Part shown: one piece after another, positions 36,381-49,739 of the stretch
How the letters are laid out: each line of letters opens with the position of its first letter
Position numbering within the stretch: the first letter of the stretch is position 1
Assembly (NCBI GenBank): GCA_016801845.1
Contig: CM028909.1
Coordinates: 3,020,313 to 3,084,312, forward strand
Reading direction: 5' to 3'
Origin: Polydactylus sextarius
Lineage: Eukaryota; Chordata; Actinopteri; Polynemidae
Length of the DNA: 64,000 nt
The notes under the pieces: generated by a model
The model's input: the letters and a program-made list of their open reading frames with translations, nothing else
Told to the model about the DNA's origin: nothing
The model's database searches: none
Position numbers and translations under genes: made by a program

Positions 36381-36730
36381 TAAAAAAACAAAGATGAGAT
36401 GTTAGTCAGGCTGAATGTGACTGTAACAATAAAACTAGTATAAGTCTTATACCTTGACATGCTCAAATATTGTGAACATGCTTGTTGTTGATACATTTAC
36501 AACAAAGTAAAGTCAGGACCCTATAATGTTTAATGTGCAGTAGATTGTCAGTTGTCTTGTCCAATATATTTAATAACACCTAGATGCAACAAGTTACACA
36601 GTCTGCATCATGCTGAAGCAGTGAACCTGAATCCTCTAATGACTGGATACGAAGCTTTAGAAAAAAAAACACTTCAGTTTCTAGATAGAGCATTGAATAT
36701 TGCAGAAATTGATATTACTTATTATTTTAG

Positions 36731-37482
36731 TTCACACTAGTTCACACTAGTTCACACTAGTTCACACTAGTCGACTTCACCATCGATCAGTGAGTCTCAG
36801 TCTCTGTCGTGATCATTGTCGACTTGTGTTCCCATGATGTGGAGTCTCAACAACTGGTCTGAGACCTGTAGTGTTTCAACTACAAGACTTGTCAGTGATT
36901 GAGCTCCGATCACACCGTGACGTCACCAAACTCTACGTCTGGTCACGTGAACTAGACAGGATGTAGCCGCTGCTTCTCACCGTGATTTACAGCCGTTTAT
37001 TGTTGACGAGCACCGTGAAGACGCTGCCTCCGACACAGACTAAACCGCTAAACCAGTGTGTAAACATCACCATGGCAACACGCTGGTTTTCATGGTGGAG
37101 CTGAAATCAGCAGCAGACCTCCCCGGTACCGGTAACATCTGGATCAGACGCGGGGAGTTTGTAGAAAGTGAAAATGAAACAAAAAGAGTTAAAACGTCAG
37201 ACTTTTAAACGTGGTTGTGAGTGAATCAGTGAGACGGCAGCAGCATTTATCTCACATCCCTCCTCTGATTGGCTGTCGCTCTTTGTCAGTCTCTTCAGAC
37301 TCCTCCAGTTTTCTAACATGATCCAGATCGGTCTCAGACCAGGTCCCGACGGCCTCTGATGGAGTCGTTAGGACTGTTCACACATTATGATCATTAACTG
37401 ATGATTCACCAACCATCAGAGGACCAAGTCCACCAGACACCACCACTGGAGATCACTGGTGGAGTCGACTAGTGTGAACTAG
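36731..37482. mobile_element. DNA transposon-like element with 17-bp perfect terminal repeats
   Basis: The left terminus agttcacactagtcgac (36,759-36,775) is the exact reverse complement of gtcgactagtgtgaact (37,464-37,480), with weaker similarity extending inward. The left end is preceded by extra tandem copies, giving four units of ttcacactag in all (36,731-36,770). No transposase is visible; non-autonomous. Confidence 0.8.
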
Positions 37483-37489
37483 ACTTTAG

Positions 37490-37795
37490 TTATGTCAAAA
37501 CGTTCTCTAGAGTTGCTCTGATTCTGGTTCCAGTCTCAGAAAAGGCTCTGAACCTCATTAAATTCTGGATCTGACTGTTCTGACACCAAATCAATTATTT
37601 ATAGTTTATAATTTCACACCTCCACGTTCTCCTCACTACCTCACTAACAGCAGACTTCATTCTGTCTTCATGACTCAGGAACAGAAGGAGGTTGTGATTA
37701 TGGGATACAACTAGAGCTGTATTGGAGGCAGCGGGTGAATGAGTCATTTGTTAATGTTTACGTTATAAAACAAACTGGTTGCACACACTTCCTCT
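37490..37795. other. downstream of last recognised kcnab2 exon
   Basis: This is where a short intron and a terminal Kv-beta exon might be expected on the minus strand. I searched by eye for the conserved ending (NKPYSKKDY in reverse complement) here and down to about 33.3 kb and did not find it. Confidence 0.4.
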
Positions 37796-37800
37796 CTGAC

Positions 37801-38131
37801 CTGCATCGCTCTAATATTCTCGAACAGCTGCTCAGTCCTGGACGCTCCCAGCAGGACACAGTTCACCTCTTCGTTCCTCAGACACCAGGCTGCAGCACAG
37901 AGGAAGAAGAGGTCGAAGCAGACAACATCATGTTTACATTCACAGTGTGAGACAATTAAAATGAAAGGTTTGGTGCATTTTTCATAGATAACACAAACAG
38001 TCTTCTCATGTGGTTTCACTGATTTTTTTTTGGAAACAGAATCAGAAAACATGAGAAACCAAAATGGTTTTCTGGAGAAATATAACAATGATTGAACAGA
38101 AATTTTAATGACGGTGTTATGACACAGGCAG

Positions 38132-38170
<39 letters not shown>

Positions 38171-41100
38171 TTTATAAATATCTTTATTTACCAATAGCTA
38201 GTTGGGGCAGAGTGCAGCTCAGTCGTTCAGCAACTGCCTGTAATTCTTTTAGTTTGACCTGCTGACGATGTCCTTCCTCACTCAGGATCTTGTCTTTCAT
38301 CCACTGATAACCCTGTTACAGACAGAACAGTACAGATATGAATACTGGTCTCATCTACCAGAACCGCCATAAGAGATAACTTGTAATGTTAAAATATTCT
38401 CTATATAAAATATTTTCTATTTGTCATAGAAAGATGAAGTAAACAACTCATTTGAGAGACTTTCTTGGTTTTGTTTTATACCAAACTCCTGTTGAAGGTT
38501 GAATGAGGTCACTTGTATCAGATTAAAGACGAGGTTCTTAGTAAAAAACTTCAAGTCACGGTGCTGCTACAGCTGCTAAACAGTGACGGGGTCGGGGACG
38601 GTTGTAACATCTTTTATAGAAAATGTTCCAACTATTTTTTCCAACCATCAGATCAGATGTGTAAGTTAGTAGAAGACCTACATGTATCTGTCATCATAAC
38701 ACATTAACACTTCAATTCATGTTTTATCAGTGAAGACAAACACAGTGTTTAATGTCTGTTGTTTGTTTAAGAGTCAAACATCTTCCTGTTGTTGATGTGG
38801 ATCAGCAGCTGTTTGTTTCCATTCACATGTGTTGATCATTCAGAGCTTTTATCACAATATGTTGTTTAACAAACTTCTTCTGACTCTGATCTTCATTTAA
38901 CATCAGTGGTGACGTCGTTTTATCTTAGTGAACCACAGGAAGAAGCTTTAGTGTCGACACACGTCACATCAGCTTATACAGACGTAGGTTTAGTTTTTAA
39001 TTCTTCATCTTAGTGTAACGATCCACCCTGGTGGTGTTGTAGGTTGTAACAGTGACACTCGTCGTCTTTGACAGAATAAATAATAAAATCTGTGATTTAG
39101 TTGGAGAAGTTTCAGTCGTTGATGTTTGTAGATGATAAATGAGGAAAGTCTGTGTCAAAATCTTAGAATAAAACTTTCTTTAAGTTATAGAAGCTGAGAC
39201 AAAAAGTGTCTCATCCCTGGTCTAAACTATAAATTATTTTATTGAAAACACATTAACACTGTTATAAAATCTAGACAAATATCTTTCAACTAATAAAACA
39301 AACCTGTCAAGACAAATCTATTCTTATCTGAAATATATTTGTTTTCACATTACTGATATAATCCACAATATATAAATAGATTAAATAAAATAGTGAGGAT
39401 GAGCTTTAACCAGATGATTTAGTAACATGATGAATGAAGGATGTGACGTGTATGAGTTTGTAGTGGAAGAAGAAAGAGCGTTACCTTAAGAGAAGCTCGT
39501 GAAAAAGGAGGGATGCCGTTGTTATACTTCCCTGAGATAATCCCACAAGCCAGTGGAGACCATGTCATGGCTCCAATACCTGTATGTAAATATCAAGTCT
39601 TGTAATAAACCTAATCACACACTGCAGCATTAGTATCAGTTGAATTACTGCATAAAGTTCATTAATGACTTCAACAAAATGTAAAATCCTCGTTATTCTA
39701 ACTACCCAGACAACAAAATCATTACGGCCAAATGTGGCTCAATTATGTCAGAGTTTGAGGAGGATGTACGGCCTCTACACAACCCACATTAACGGTGCAA
39801 GAGAAAAATAAACAAAAGGACCAATTATGAAACTCTAAAACATCGACATAACTGACCCAAAAAGAGTCTAAATCCACCACAGTCAAGACAAAAGTCATAA
39901 CCTCGTTTACCTTTACTTTTTAACTAGTGTGATAAACCATAACTATGACGGTCAAACCAAAGACCTTCACCTGCTTCTTCTGTGACTCCATGAATCCAAA
40001 CATGACAAACGTCTGTTAGACTACAACCACAATCTTTACTGTCTGGACTAAGAAAAGAGACCATGGTGAACATGTCACAGATGAGGCATCAGCCAAATAA
40101 TCAATACGTCAACATAATGACGGGGTGAAGTCAGACTCAGTGGTTAGAGGGAAACAGCAGAGTAACAAAAACAAACATGGAGCACAAGGTGCTGATAGTA
40201 GAGCGTGAGCATCCAGCATGTTCCCAGGAGATAACGAGGATATCGTGTCTGTGTACATGACGGTGTGTATGTGATTGTTGACACTATCGATTAGGAGCCT
40301 GCACACCCGATTAAACGAGACCCGTCCAACCTACAGCAGCAGATTCCAGGGAGGACAAATCATCAAGGATGATCCACAACCAATCCAGAGAAGTAACATC
40401 TGTTTATCATGTTGTATAAAACTACTGGGTCAGGGAAAGAACAGCAGTCAGACTTTGTGAAGTGACTCTGTTGTGGCTGTGGACTGAACTCTGACCCGGA
40501 GCATCATTTTTGACACCAAATATCTTCTCCTACCTCTTCATTCAAACAAACACGTGGACTTAGCTCACACGTAGCCAGAAGAAGTTCATAGACCGAGCGT
40601 TAGTCCAACAACAAGTCCAACACTGGGTAGAGGGACAGACCAGCCTCTTACCGATCTTGTGGAAGAGTTCAGGGAGTTGAACTTCAACTTTCTCCCTCTG
40701 GAACATGTGATACTCTGCCTGTTCACAGATGGGAGGGATCTGGTTGAACTGCCGTGCTACAGAGTACGCTTCCTACAGCAGACACACACAGAGAAGCAAC
40801 AGGTGAGAACAGTTCGATTCTTCATCGATCAAACATTTTTTAATAGTATTTTTGGGCATGTTTGCTTTTAATGATAGAAACAGTGTAGAGAGACAGGAAA
40901 CAGGGAAAGGATTCTGCACACAGGCTGGATGCTGGACCAGATGCTGCACAGCCTACACAGTGGAGGAAATTCTGAATTTGTAAGTTCACTCACTAACAAA
41001 AAAACGAACGCTCTCAAATTTTTATGGCACTTTCCTTTTAATGCAGAGACAGAACATCAACCAAAAAACACTTTACATGAAAGTTATAAATTGATTTGTA

Positions 41101-44100
41101 GATAATTGAGTGAAATAAGTATTTGACCCTCAAGCAAAACATGACTTAGGCTGGTTGTTTGTACAGAAACCCTGGTTGGTACACGTCTCAGGAGGAATCT
41201 TGGTCCAGTCCTCTCTACACAGACTCTCTAAACCCTGTAGGTTTCTTGGCTGCTGCTTTCTACAGGATTGAGATGTGCTTCTTCTTTTGGTTTTGGTGAT
41301 GTTTTGGACCCATCTTCAGTGTTCTGGCTGAGGGCAGGAGTTTCTGATCAAAGATTTTACGGTACATTTGATTGCTTAATTGACTGTGTGTGTGTGTTGT
41401 AGGGGATCAAATACTTATTTCACTCAATGACATGAAAATCTGTTTATAACTTTTATGTAAAAGATTTTTTTTCTGGATTTTTGGTTGATGGTTAAAAACT
41501 CAACCAAAAACCAAACCTACATCACACCAACATTAATCTCTAATATACTAGAGAATAAAGTGAAAATCAAAATATAATTCAGTTTAAATTCCTCTACAGT
41601 TTAATTGAATCAAATTCTTTGGATATTATTGTGAAATTGTTCAAAGAAGTAGAGTTTCTACTCTGTATCTGTCTTTGTCATGTATTAGTTCACATCATTT
41701 GGATGAAGAGGATGAATATGTGATGTTGACATGGTGATTTACAGAATAATTTAAAACGTGGTTGTGAACTCACCATGATCTCCATGGAGGTCCAGCGTGA
41801 CGTACCCCAGTACATGGCCATGCCGTGGTTGATCACGTGGGTCATTGCTCTCACCGTCTCTACAGAAACATCCCAGAGTTTTCATGGTCTTTTGTCTTTT
41901 GTTGGTCAGTCAGTTGGTTTCTTTCCATTTTGACTCACCTGCCTCAACGTGTTTCATTGTGTTGTCGCTCCTCTTGTGTTTATATAAACCAAACTTCAGT
42001 TAACAAGCCTCAGTCATTTTACCTCCATATTTCTATAAACAAACAAACAAACCAACAATAAACTCATATATAATCACACTCACCTTCTATAGGCGTGTTA
42101 GGATCTGGTCGATTAGCAAAAACCACGTCTACGTAGTCCAGTTGAAGTCTCTCTAGTGAGGCTCTCAGACCTGGTTCATAAACATATGGACAAACAGACA
42201 AGAATACATATATATTTAGAGTATTATCGTATATAACCATCCCAGTGCTGTGTAGCTATGATGGTAAGTTTTCACATAAATCTCTCGCAGTTGTGTCCCC
42301 CCATCCCTGTCTCCTTTTCAGGTATCTTTGACTCCAGAGCGGCTGGATCCAGATTCCTACGCTACTGATGACGACATGATGATGATTATTATTATTATTG
42401 TAATGAGAATGATATTTTTGCTTTAACAACTACTTGTAAATATTTAGTCTCTACTGTCTCTTCCTGGTCTTTCTCCCCCGTCCTCCTCTCCTCTCTTTCC
42501 TCTGTCTCTTCTCTTTCTCTTTTCTCTGTTTTCATTTCTCTCCAGCCGGTCGAGGCAGATCAGACCATCCAGTCTGAGTCTGGTTCTGATGGAGGTTTCT
42601 TCCTGTTAAAAGGGAGTTTTTCCTCCATTGTCACCAAGCGATTGCTCATTGTGGAAAGAGCCTTGAGGTAAATGTTTTTATTATCTGGCGCTATACAAAT
42701 AAAACTGAATTGAATTGAATTTGGTTTTGGCGTCACAACAAAACCAAAGTAAAAACTGAATTGTGAACAATATAATAATTATTCACAATTGTGGTTAAAA
42801 CTCTTACCTTCTATTATGTGTTTTCTAGACAATCCTCTCTCCATTTCTGCTCTGAAAACACAAACATAAACACATAAAACACATATAACACTCAAACCAC
42901 ATAATCACACCAGACTGACAGTTGTGTTGTGCAACTAGATAACTTACATACATCTGTAGATGTAAATAAAATTCTTCTCGTCATCATTTATCATTATTAA
43001 TTCGATCAGAGACAGAAAGCACTGATGAAAATGGTCAGATCCATCAGTTACTGTTGTGTGAGGCTGCATGTGATGTGTTGCATTGATTTGCGTGTATCAA
43101 GTTGCACTAAGTGTTCACTACATTCATCTTATTGATTACTCACATCAAGGACTTATGAGGTGTAATTAAATGACCTATGTAATGTACATCAGCACAAGTA
43201 ATTGTGTCTCCTTCTGTCACTTTAGTTTGTGGAAAGTGTGGAGCCATGGGCGATGATAGAAAAACAACAGAGAAATAGAGAAATGATACGTACTTTCCGC
43301 CCCAGAAGATTTTGGTGGTGATGACTAAACTGGAACGTCTGCATGTGAAAACATATAGACACATGTTAAAATCTGACTGTACAACAATAAAAGAGACAAG
43401 TCCAAAAGAAGAAGTGAAACGTGCATTAGGATGAGCCTAATGTTGTTGTAATGTAAAACTAATTGACAGTACAAATATACACAAACAATACACACAAAGT
43501 CTACCTCCATCCTTTCTTCTTAATGATACTTCCTAAGACAACTTCAGCTCTGAGAAAGGAGACGATAAGACACAAAGAAGAGAGAGTCTGTGAAGATTGA
43601 TTGACAGTTATAGACGTCATGAGATCCCATTAGGACTTTAAGAAAGTAACTGGACTGTTGTTGTTGTTGCTATAAATCATTTAACACATTTTACTTCTCA
43701 TCTGAAAGGCTTCTTCAGTCATCACGTGGGTCATTAAAGTCACTAAGATCAAGTTGTGACAGGATGTAAGGATGAAGTTGTTGATGTGCATCGTTTGACT
43801 CATTGAAGTCTCGTGAGTTGAGGTGTGGATGTGTGTTTATCTGATGTTGTATCGTCAGTTTCACACTGAAGCAACGAAGCGTCGCTCCTCTATCTAACTA
43901 TCTTCCTCCAGGATGGACATGTTGTTGATGTTACATAGTCTCCTCTTTAGCTTCAGCTGGTGAAATGATTGAAATGATTGTGCTGTATCGTTCATCATAT
44001 CCATCATACATGACGTCGCCTTTACTTCCTCTCAAGAACCACATCTTTCTGCAGTTGTTGGTTCTGTGGCCTCAGCTGCGTCTGCTGCTGCTGCTGCTCT

Positions 44101-46297
44101 CTGAATCAAATAAGCTGCTTTGTAGTTGCTGGATTGTTTAGTCATTTAACTTGAATCAAGATAAGTGTAACTTGATCAGAATATTTGAAAACTGAGTCAA
44201 AAAAATGAATCGTCTATTGAATTTTCATATAATTTGTCATTTCATCATCGTGTTTAAGTAAGATGATGTTTTCTGGTTGTTGTGTTTGTCCATAGCTCAT
44301 AGTGTATAAATAAATAAACAGTGAACTGTTATAATTTAACATTGAAACATCAACATTTTAACAATATTGTCCAGAGTGAATTAGTGTTGTGTTGTTAAGA
44401 TGTATTTTGGTTCAGTTAACAACCTGTTGACTGGAGTGGAGCTTTGGACAGAAGTATGTGTAAACACAAGTGTCTAAAATGTAAAACACCATGTTGTAAG
44501 ACGCTATAATTACCTTCCAGCCGTGTAAACTTCAGCTGTGTCAAACAGATTGATTCCATTCTCATACGCCAAAGTCACCAGCTCCTCTGCCACCTGAAGC
44601 ACAGTTGAGATGAGAAATGTGACAAGTTCCCGACTAGTCTCCTTAGCTCAGCAGGTCTTACAACATCAGATCCCAACAAATATTAAAATAATAATTTGTA
44701 GCATTGTGTAAATATATTGAAATCCCCCAAACAAAACGCCTTTCACTATGGATGAAATCATTTTCACCTGAAGCTTTGGACTGACTTTTGAGCGCAGCTT
44801 AGATCATCTAAACATCTTTATTGTTCTGAGATGAAGCTGCATCCTTCAAGCGATCCCTCTCAGACACACACCTACTCTAAAGACTACAACATCGAGCTCT
44901 CTGAGGTTCTCTGCCGACTGATTAAACACACAACATGAAATATGAAGTGGTTCAGTGGTCAGTGACTATGAATGTGGTTGGTATCTGTCTAGAGCTTCAC
45001 CCTGACCTGTAGTTCACACAGTGTCAGACTGTGAAGCCTGAAGATTTATGTTTCAGTTCACCAGACATAAAAAAAAAAAAAGGTTTGAACAAGCAGATCA
45101 GTGGTTAACTAATGATTCCATTTATATTTTACTCACAATGTAGCTCAAAAAGATCTATAAACCTGAGTCCTGACATACTTTCATCACTATAACAATGATT
45201 TTATTGGATCATTGTGACGCTGATCATCTGTTTTTTCTCTGTTTTTTCTCTTTTCGTCCTGGAGGTTTCGTCTCTTACCTCATTTGTTATTTGTCCTCCG
45301 AAGGTAACCCAGGTACCTGCACACAAATAAAACCTGTGTGACTAAACAATAATGATTTGACACATTGAAACTAAATTCAACCACTAATCTGAGCGTTGTT
45401 CAGTTTTCAAGATAACATCTGAGTGTAAACACATACATGAGTGAGAGAAGGATTGATGACACAGTCTGAGAAAACTAAATCTGAGTCAGTAGTTTGGGCT
45501 TCTTGTCTTTACATCCTGCACATGATGCAACAAACTCTGGTCGCATGATTTGGAGATTATGTTGCGTTTGTTGCTGCAGCTCCTCTCAAGATGGAGACCA
45601 TTGATGGAGACATTTTCTTGTCTATCACAGTTTATTTGTCTGTTTCACGGGTTTTCACAGAGATGTTCTTATACCACGTTCATTGTCTGACTTAATAACA
45701 TAGTAATGCAAAACAGTGAATGGTCACGGAGACAAGAAAAGTATTATATAAAAGCGGCCATTTAACTGTTAACTCTTTTCAGACTCAGTTCACCATATAG
45801 TGGAGCTGAACAGAGAATCCTTTCTACTGAAAGTATTTATGGTGTTTAACAGACAATAAGGTTCGTTGACATTGTTTTATAAGATATTTCTGGAATTCTA
45901 ATACCCACCCACCATCGCTGACACTACAGCCATAAATGAGACCAGCCTTCATGGTGACATTTATAATCAGTGGTGGTAAACACTGACTGTGTCCCAGTTC
46001 AAGGGTTGAAAGCTGGTTACAGCCAAATGAGACCAGATGGTCGATTATGTCTCTAGTGTCTTTATGTTAAACATTACTCACTGAAGACGATGGGAAAGCT
46101 GTTGTAGAAATGAGTACACACACGACAGCTCAAACCGCTGACTTGCAAACTGAATTTGTGATTGTTCATTGAAGTTGTGATCGATCAACTTCGACAGACG
46201 TTGACAGATATTCGTGGTGTCACACTCACCTAATCCAAGACAAGACACTCTCAGTCCTGATCTGCCCAGATTCCTGTAGACAAAAACAAAATAAAAT

Positions 46298-46335
<38 letters not shown>

Positions 46336-48632
46336 AGGCCGGAGCCTACCTGTACATCATGCCAGTGGAATAAGACATGGTGTCTTTGAGTGACACGTGG
46401 TTCATCCTGAGGAAATCCTCGAGGTTTTTCAGCTGAGCGGCAGCACGAACTTCTCTGAGGCGTTGAAACTCTGCGATCTGGCGACTTCGCTGCTGCCGTT
46501 CTTCCTGCTCTAGGGTTTGCTCTGACAAGAAACAGCTCAGGCCATTGTGAACACTATCACTCATAGACGACAGAGACAGTATCTTGCTTCCAGACCCGCT
46601 TCCTCCGCTGCTGATGCTGCTGCTTCGACAAATCCCACCGTTATCTCGACTCCCAGGTGGTGCTCCTCCTCCACCTCCGGGTTTAGGCATCTACAAGTTG
46701 ACGACAAAACAGAATCTAGTGTCACAAACAATCACCGGGAAATTATTTATTATTATTCAGTTATTTAGTCATTAAACATCCCTACAGTCTTCTTAACCCT
46801 TCCCACTGTCACGTCCATCAGGCCTGTAACACAGTCAAAGCTTTTTCATGCATTATTAAAGTACAAACCCTGAGTAATTTATGGGCAAGTGACGCATGTG
46901 AAGGACAGACTTGCTTTGCTGTGTTTCAGTGAAAAGATTAACCTGCACACATGCACATGACGATGCTGTTTGAGCCATACTCACATACTAGGTGCCCGGA
47001 TAGACATCTGTGGATGTGTTGCATGCATGAGGACAATTCACTGTGGGACACACACCCCCGTTGGCTGACGGGAGAACTGGAAGACAAGATCATCTTCTGA
47101 GAAATTAAAACTCACAACTGATTAATTTAGAGAATCAATGTAACACTGACGCTACTCAGTCTTTTCATTTAACATCTAGAAATGTTTCAAATGTCAAAGA
47201 CGGTACAAAATAATTGGTGTGAAGAGGGATTAGGAGGGTGAGGGCAGGTTGGGTGTGAATTTTTGGATAAAAATAAAAAGACTGGCCACATGGTCACATG
47301 CTGGTCATGGTCATTACTGGTCATACTGGTCATTACTTGAACCCCACTGCAAACACACACACACACACTCCTCCCCCCTACCTGTGCAATATTAAAGTGC
47401 AATATATCCTTTCTGCTAATTTGACTATTTTACTATTTAAAACCGTATATTTTCTATTCTCCTGGTGTGACCTCACTGTGTGCACCCATATTTTATATTT
47501 TACATTAAAAAGTATGCATATATGTTGGTATGTAAATTTGTTAGATTGGCCTGAAACTAAAGCTGTGCCCTGATTTAGTTGGACCATGACTCATGTGTAT
47601 AATGACAATAAAGGAATCTTTATCTTTGCGCACAATTCAGACAGAACAACCTTTATTTTTTACCAGTTAAAATTAGGAGAGATCGTTATTTTCATATTTA
47701 AATGTCGACTCTCTCCATTCTTGTTCTTGAACAGTTCACACCCACAGAGACAAAAACCTGAAGATCAATTCACTCGTTATTAACGAAGTCACACGTTTGA
47801 TCCTCTCACATCCCTAACCTGGTCTGGATGTTTGGCGCTTGTTTTTAATGGAGCATTTACACCTTGAGAAGGTGATCACATTAGTCATTAAAATGATAAT
47901 TCTCCATAAAGAAAATACCACAACAACCAGTCTAATATAAACGTTGACTATGATGATATGAAGCTTTGATGAACAGAGGCTGTAGCTGTTGTGGCTGCAT
48001 GTTTAAACATTTACAAGTTTACATGTTAAATATAATAATTATTTACATACAGATTAATGCAAAAACCATCAGTTGTGCAGCATTTGACATCTCATTATAG
48101 AAACTAATTGTGACTCTTAACACCTGCAGTAAATCATGGACCAACATTACCTAAGAGCCACTTCAAACATCTAGAGCACTAAGTCTAAACCTTTGTGCAA
48201 TAACCATCCTCACATCATAAATTAATCTATACAACAGCTCAATAACAATCTTTATGACGTCCTGATGCGTCCAAATAAATCACCAACAAGTACAATCTCT
48301 GCTCTCTCCATTTTCTAACCCTCTCAGACCATCATCTGTCGACCAGAAAATCCCCAACCACTCAATAATTTAAGACCTTCTTTCTGTATCCTCGTGATGA
48401 TGGAACATAATCCAGCGACTTTAACAACAGAAGGAAAAGAGAAACAGATTTCAATCAGATAATCACAAGTCGCCTCGTTTCACTGAAGGATTCATGTCTC
48501 CATATGTTACTACTGGACAACAGACATGTGCAGCAACATGCAACATCCATCCAGCTTCTTCATCATCAAGTCGTTACTCACCCGGGTGGTTGACGGTCGA
48601 CCGATGTAGGGGTTCTGGACCACGCTGCTCAT
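37801..48632 (-). CDS. kcnab2: voltage-gated potassium channel beta subunit, 3' end missing
   Basis: Fourteen exons join in phase to 429 residues: 48632-48582, 46690-46350, 46273-46230, 45316-45279, 44593-44514, 43549-43505, 43338-43294, 42851-42808, 42170-42084, 41859-41774, 40772-40652, 39579-39485, 38312-38192 and 37889-37801. Residues 131-429 form the aldo-keto reductase core. The catalytic set D176, Y181, K209 and N249 keeps the exact spacing of Kv-beta2 D85/Y90/K118/N158. IFWGGK and LPELFHKIG favour Kv-beta2 over Kv-beta1. The protein would bind the T1 domain of Kv1 channels and NADPH. The N-terminal 130 residues are Ser/Gly-rich then charged and helical (EQTLEQEERQQRSRQ), ending VSLKDTMSYSTGM, which recalls Kv-beta1. 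The core stops at ENIRAMQ, exactly where the family has its last intron; the expected final 25-30 residues were not found. Read-through would instead add 18 unrelated residues, ending at 37,744. Confidence 0.92.
38133..38167. repeat. (AT)n microsatellite
   Basis: An alternating AT run in the kcnab2 intron immediately downstream (in gene sense) of the exon at 38,312-38,192. Confidence 0.95.
41058..41490. mobile_element. internally deleted Tc1/mariner-like element
   Basis: Long inverted termini (about 75-85 bp) are seen at 41,058-41,130 and 41,402-41,488. Each contains 'gagtgaaataagtatttga' or its complement, 'aaagttataaa' and an outer 'caaccaaaaa'. The roughly 270-bp interior has no intact transposase. 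It sits in a kcnab2 intron. Confidence 0.8.
42300..42720 (+). mobile_element. L2-like LINE 3' tail
   Basis: The phrases 'gatggaggtttcttcctgtt', 'aaagggagtttttcctcc' and 'ggcgctatacaaataaaact', ending in gaattgaattgaat, are the well-known 3' end of teleost L2-type LINEs with a pentanucleotide tail. It lies in a kcnab2 intron, opposite in strand. Confidence 0.75.
46301..46333. repeat. (TG)n microsatellite beside kcnab2 exon 2
   Basis: A TG run only about 17 bp from the exon 2 donor (exon end 46,350), inside the 76-bp intron between exons 2 and 3. Confidence 0.95.
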
Positions 48633-48639
48633 GACTCAG

Positions 48640-49330
48640 CCTGGTGTTGGTTGGATTCAGTAATAAGTATTTCACTGCAGCTCTGGTTCTGGATCACTAG
48701 AAAAGAAGTTGGTGTTGAGTGATGGATTTCCACTCCCTCCTATTTGATCACATGACCCACACGGCAGCCTATCAGCAGCCATGTCTGCACTGCAGAGAAT
48801 AGAAAATAATCTCACATTTAAATTATTTATCCAGGCACCAAAACTAGCAACTGCACTAAAAGCTTGTGATTGTACGAGCAGAGAGAACATGGTCATGTTG
48901 CTTGTTCCAGAAGCGATGTGTCCTTTTCAGACAATCTCTGCATGTATTTATTAAAAAAGACCACGACTACAAAGTGTCATAGGTCAAGGTTTAGGCTGTA
49001 GATTTAAGTATAACGTGTCTTTACTAATATTAAGGTCTGACTGAACCAGACAATATTAATTTGTCTTTTGAACACTTTGGCTTTAACTGGTTAGTTAAGC
49101 ACAGTTCACTGCTGTGCTTAACTAAGCAGCTACTTTGATGGTTTTAAGTAATGAGAGATAAGTTGATGATTGTTCAGTTCATATTATCAGCTCACTAAAC
49201 AACTGAAGTCATCACAAAAACAGAAATCATGATTTTTCCATTTTTACTCACATTGTTTCTTTATATCTCAGAGACTGAAACATTCGGTTTCCTTTTCAAA
49301 CAGGACGTCATTTTGACAATAAAGTGCAGG
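48640..49330. other. upstream region of kcnab2
   Basis: The kcnab2 leader and promoter should lie here. I see no clear TATA box or CpG island, and the true transcription start may be further upstream. Confidence 0.35.
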
Positions 49331-49340
49331 TAGAAGACAG

Positions 49341-49707
49341 CTGTCCTGGAGATGAAGGACTTGTCCTGGAGATGAAGGACCTGTCCTGGAGATGAAGGAC
49401 CTGTCCTGGAGATGAAGGACTTGTCCTGGAAATGAAGGACTTGTCCTGGAGATGAAGGACTTGTCCTGGAGATGAAGGACCTGTCCTGGAAATGAAGGAC
49501 TTGTCCTGGAAATGAAGGACTTGTCCTGGAGATGAAGGACTTGTCCTGGAGATGAAGGACTTGTCCTGGAAATGAAGGACTTGTCCTGGAGATGAAGGAC
49601 CTGTCCTGGAAATGAAGGACTTGTCCTGGAAATGAAGGACTTGTCCTGGAGATGAAGGACTTGTCCTGGAGATGAAGGACTCCTGGAAATGAAGGACTTG
49701 TCCTGGA
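49341..49707. repeat. 20-bp minisatellite, about 18 units
   Basis: The unit is (c/t)tgtcctgga(g/a)atgaaggac. Seventeen units are in perfect 20-bp register up to 49,680, followed by one unit missing its first three bases. Only two positions vary. Because 20 is not a multiple of 3 and the unit lacks in-frame stops, minus-strand frames stay open for about 150 codons; these are not genes. Confidence 0.97.
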
Positions 49708-49739
49708 GTCCAGAGACACAGAGCATCTACAATTCATAG

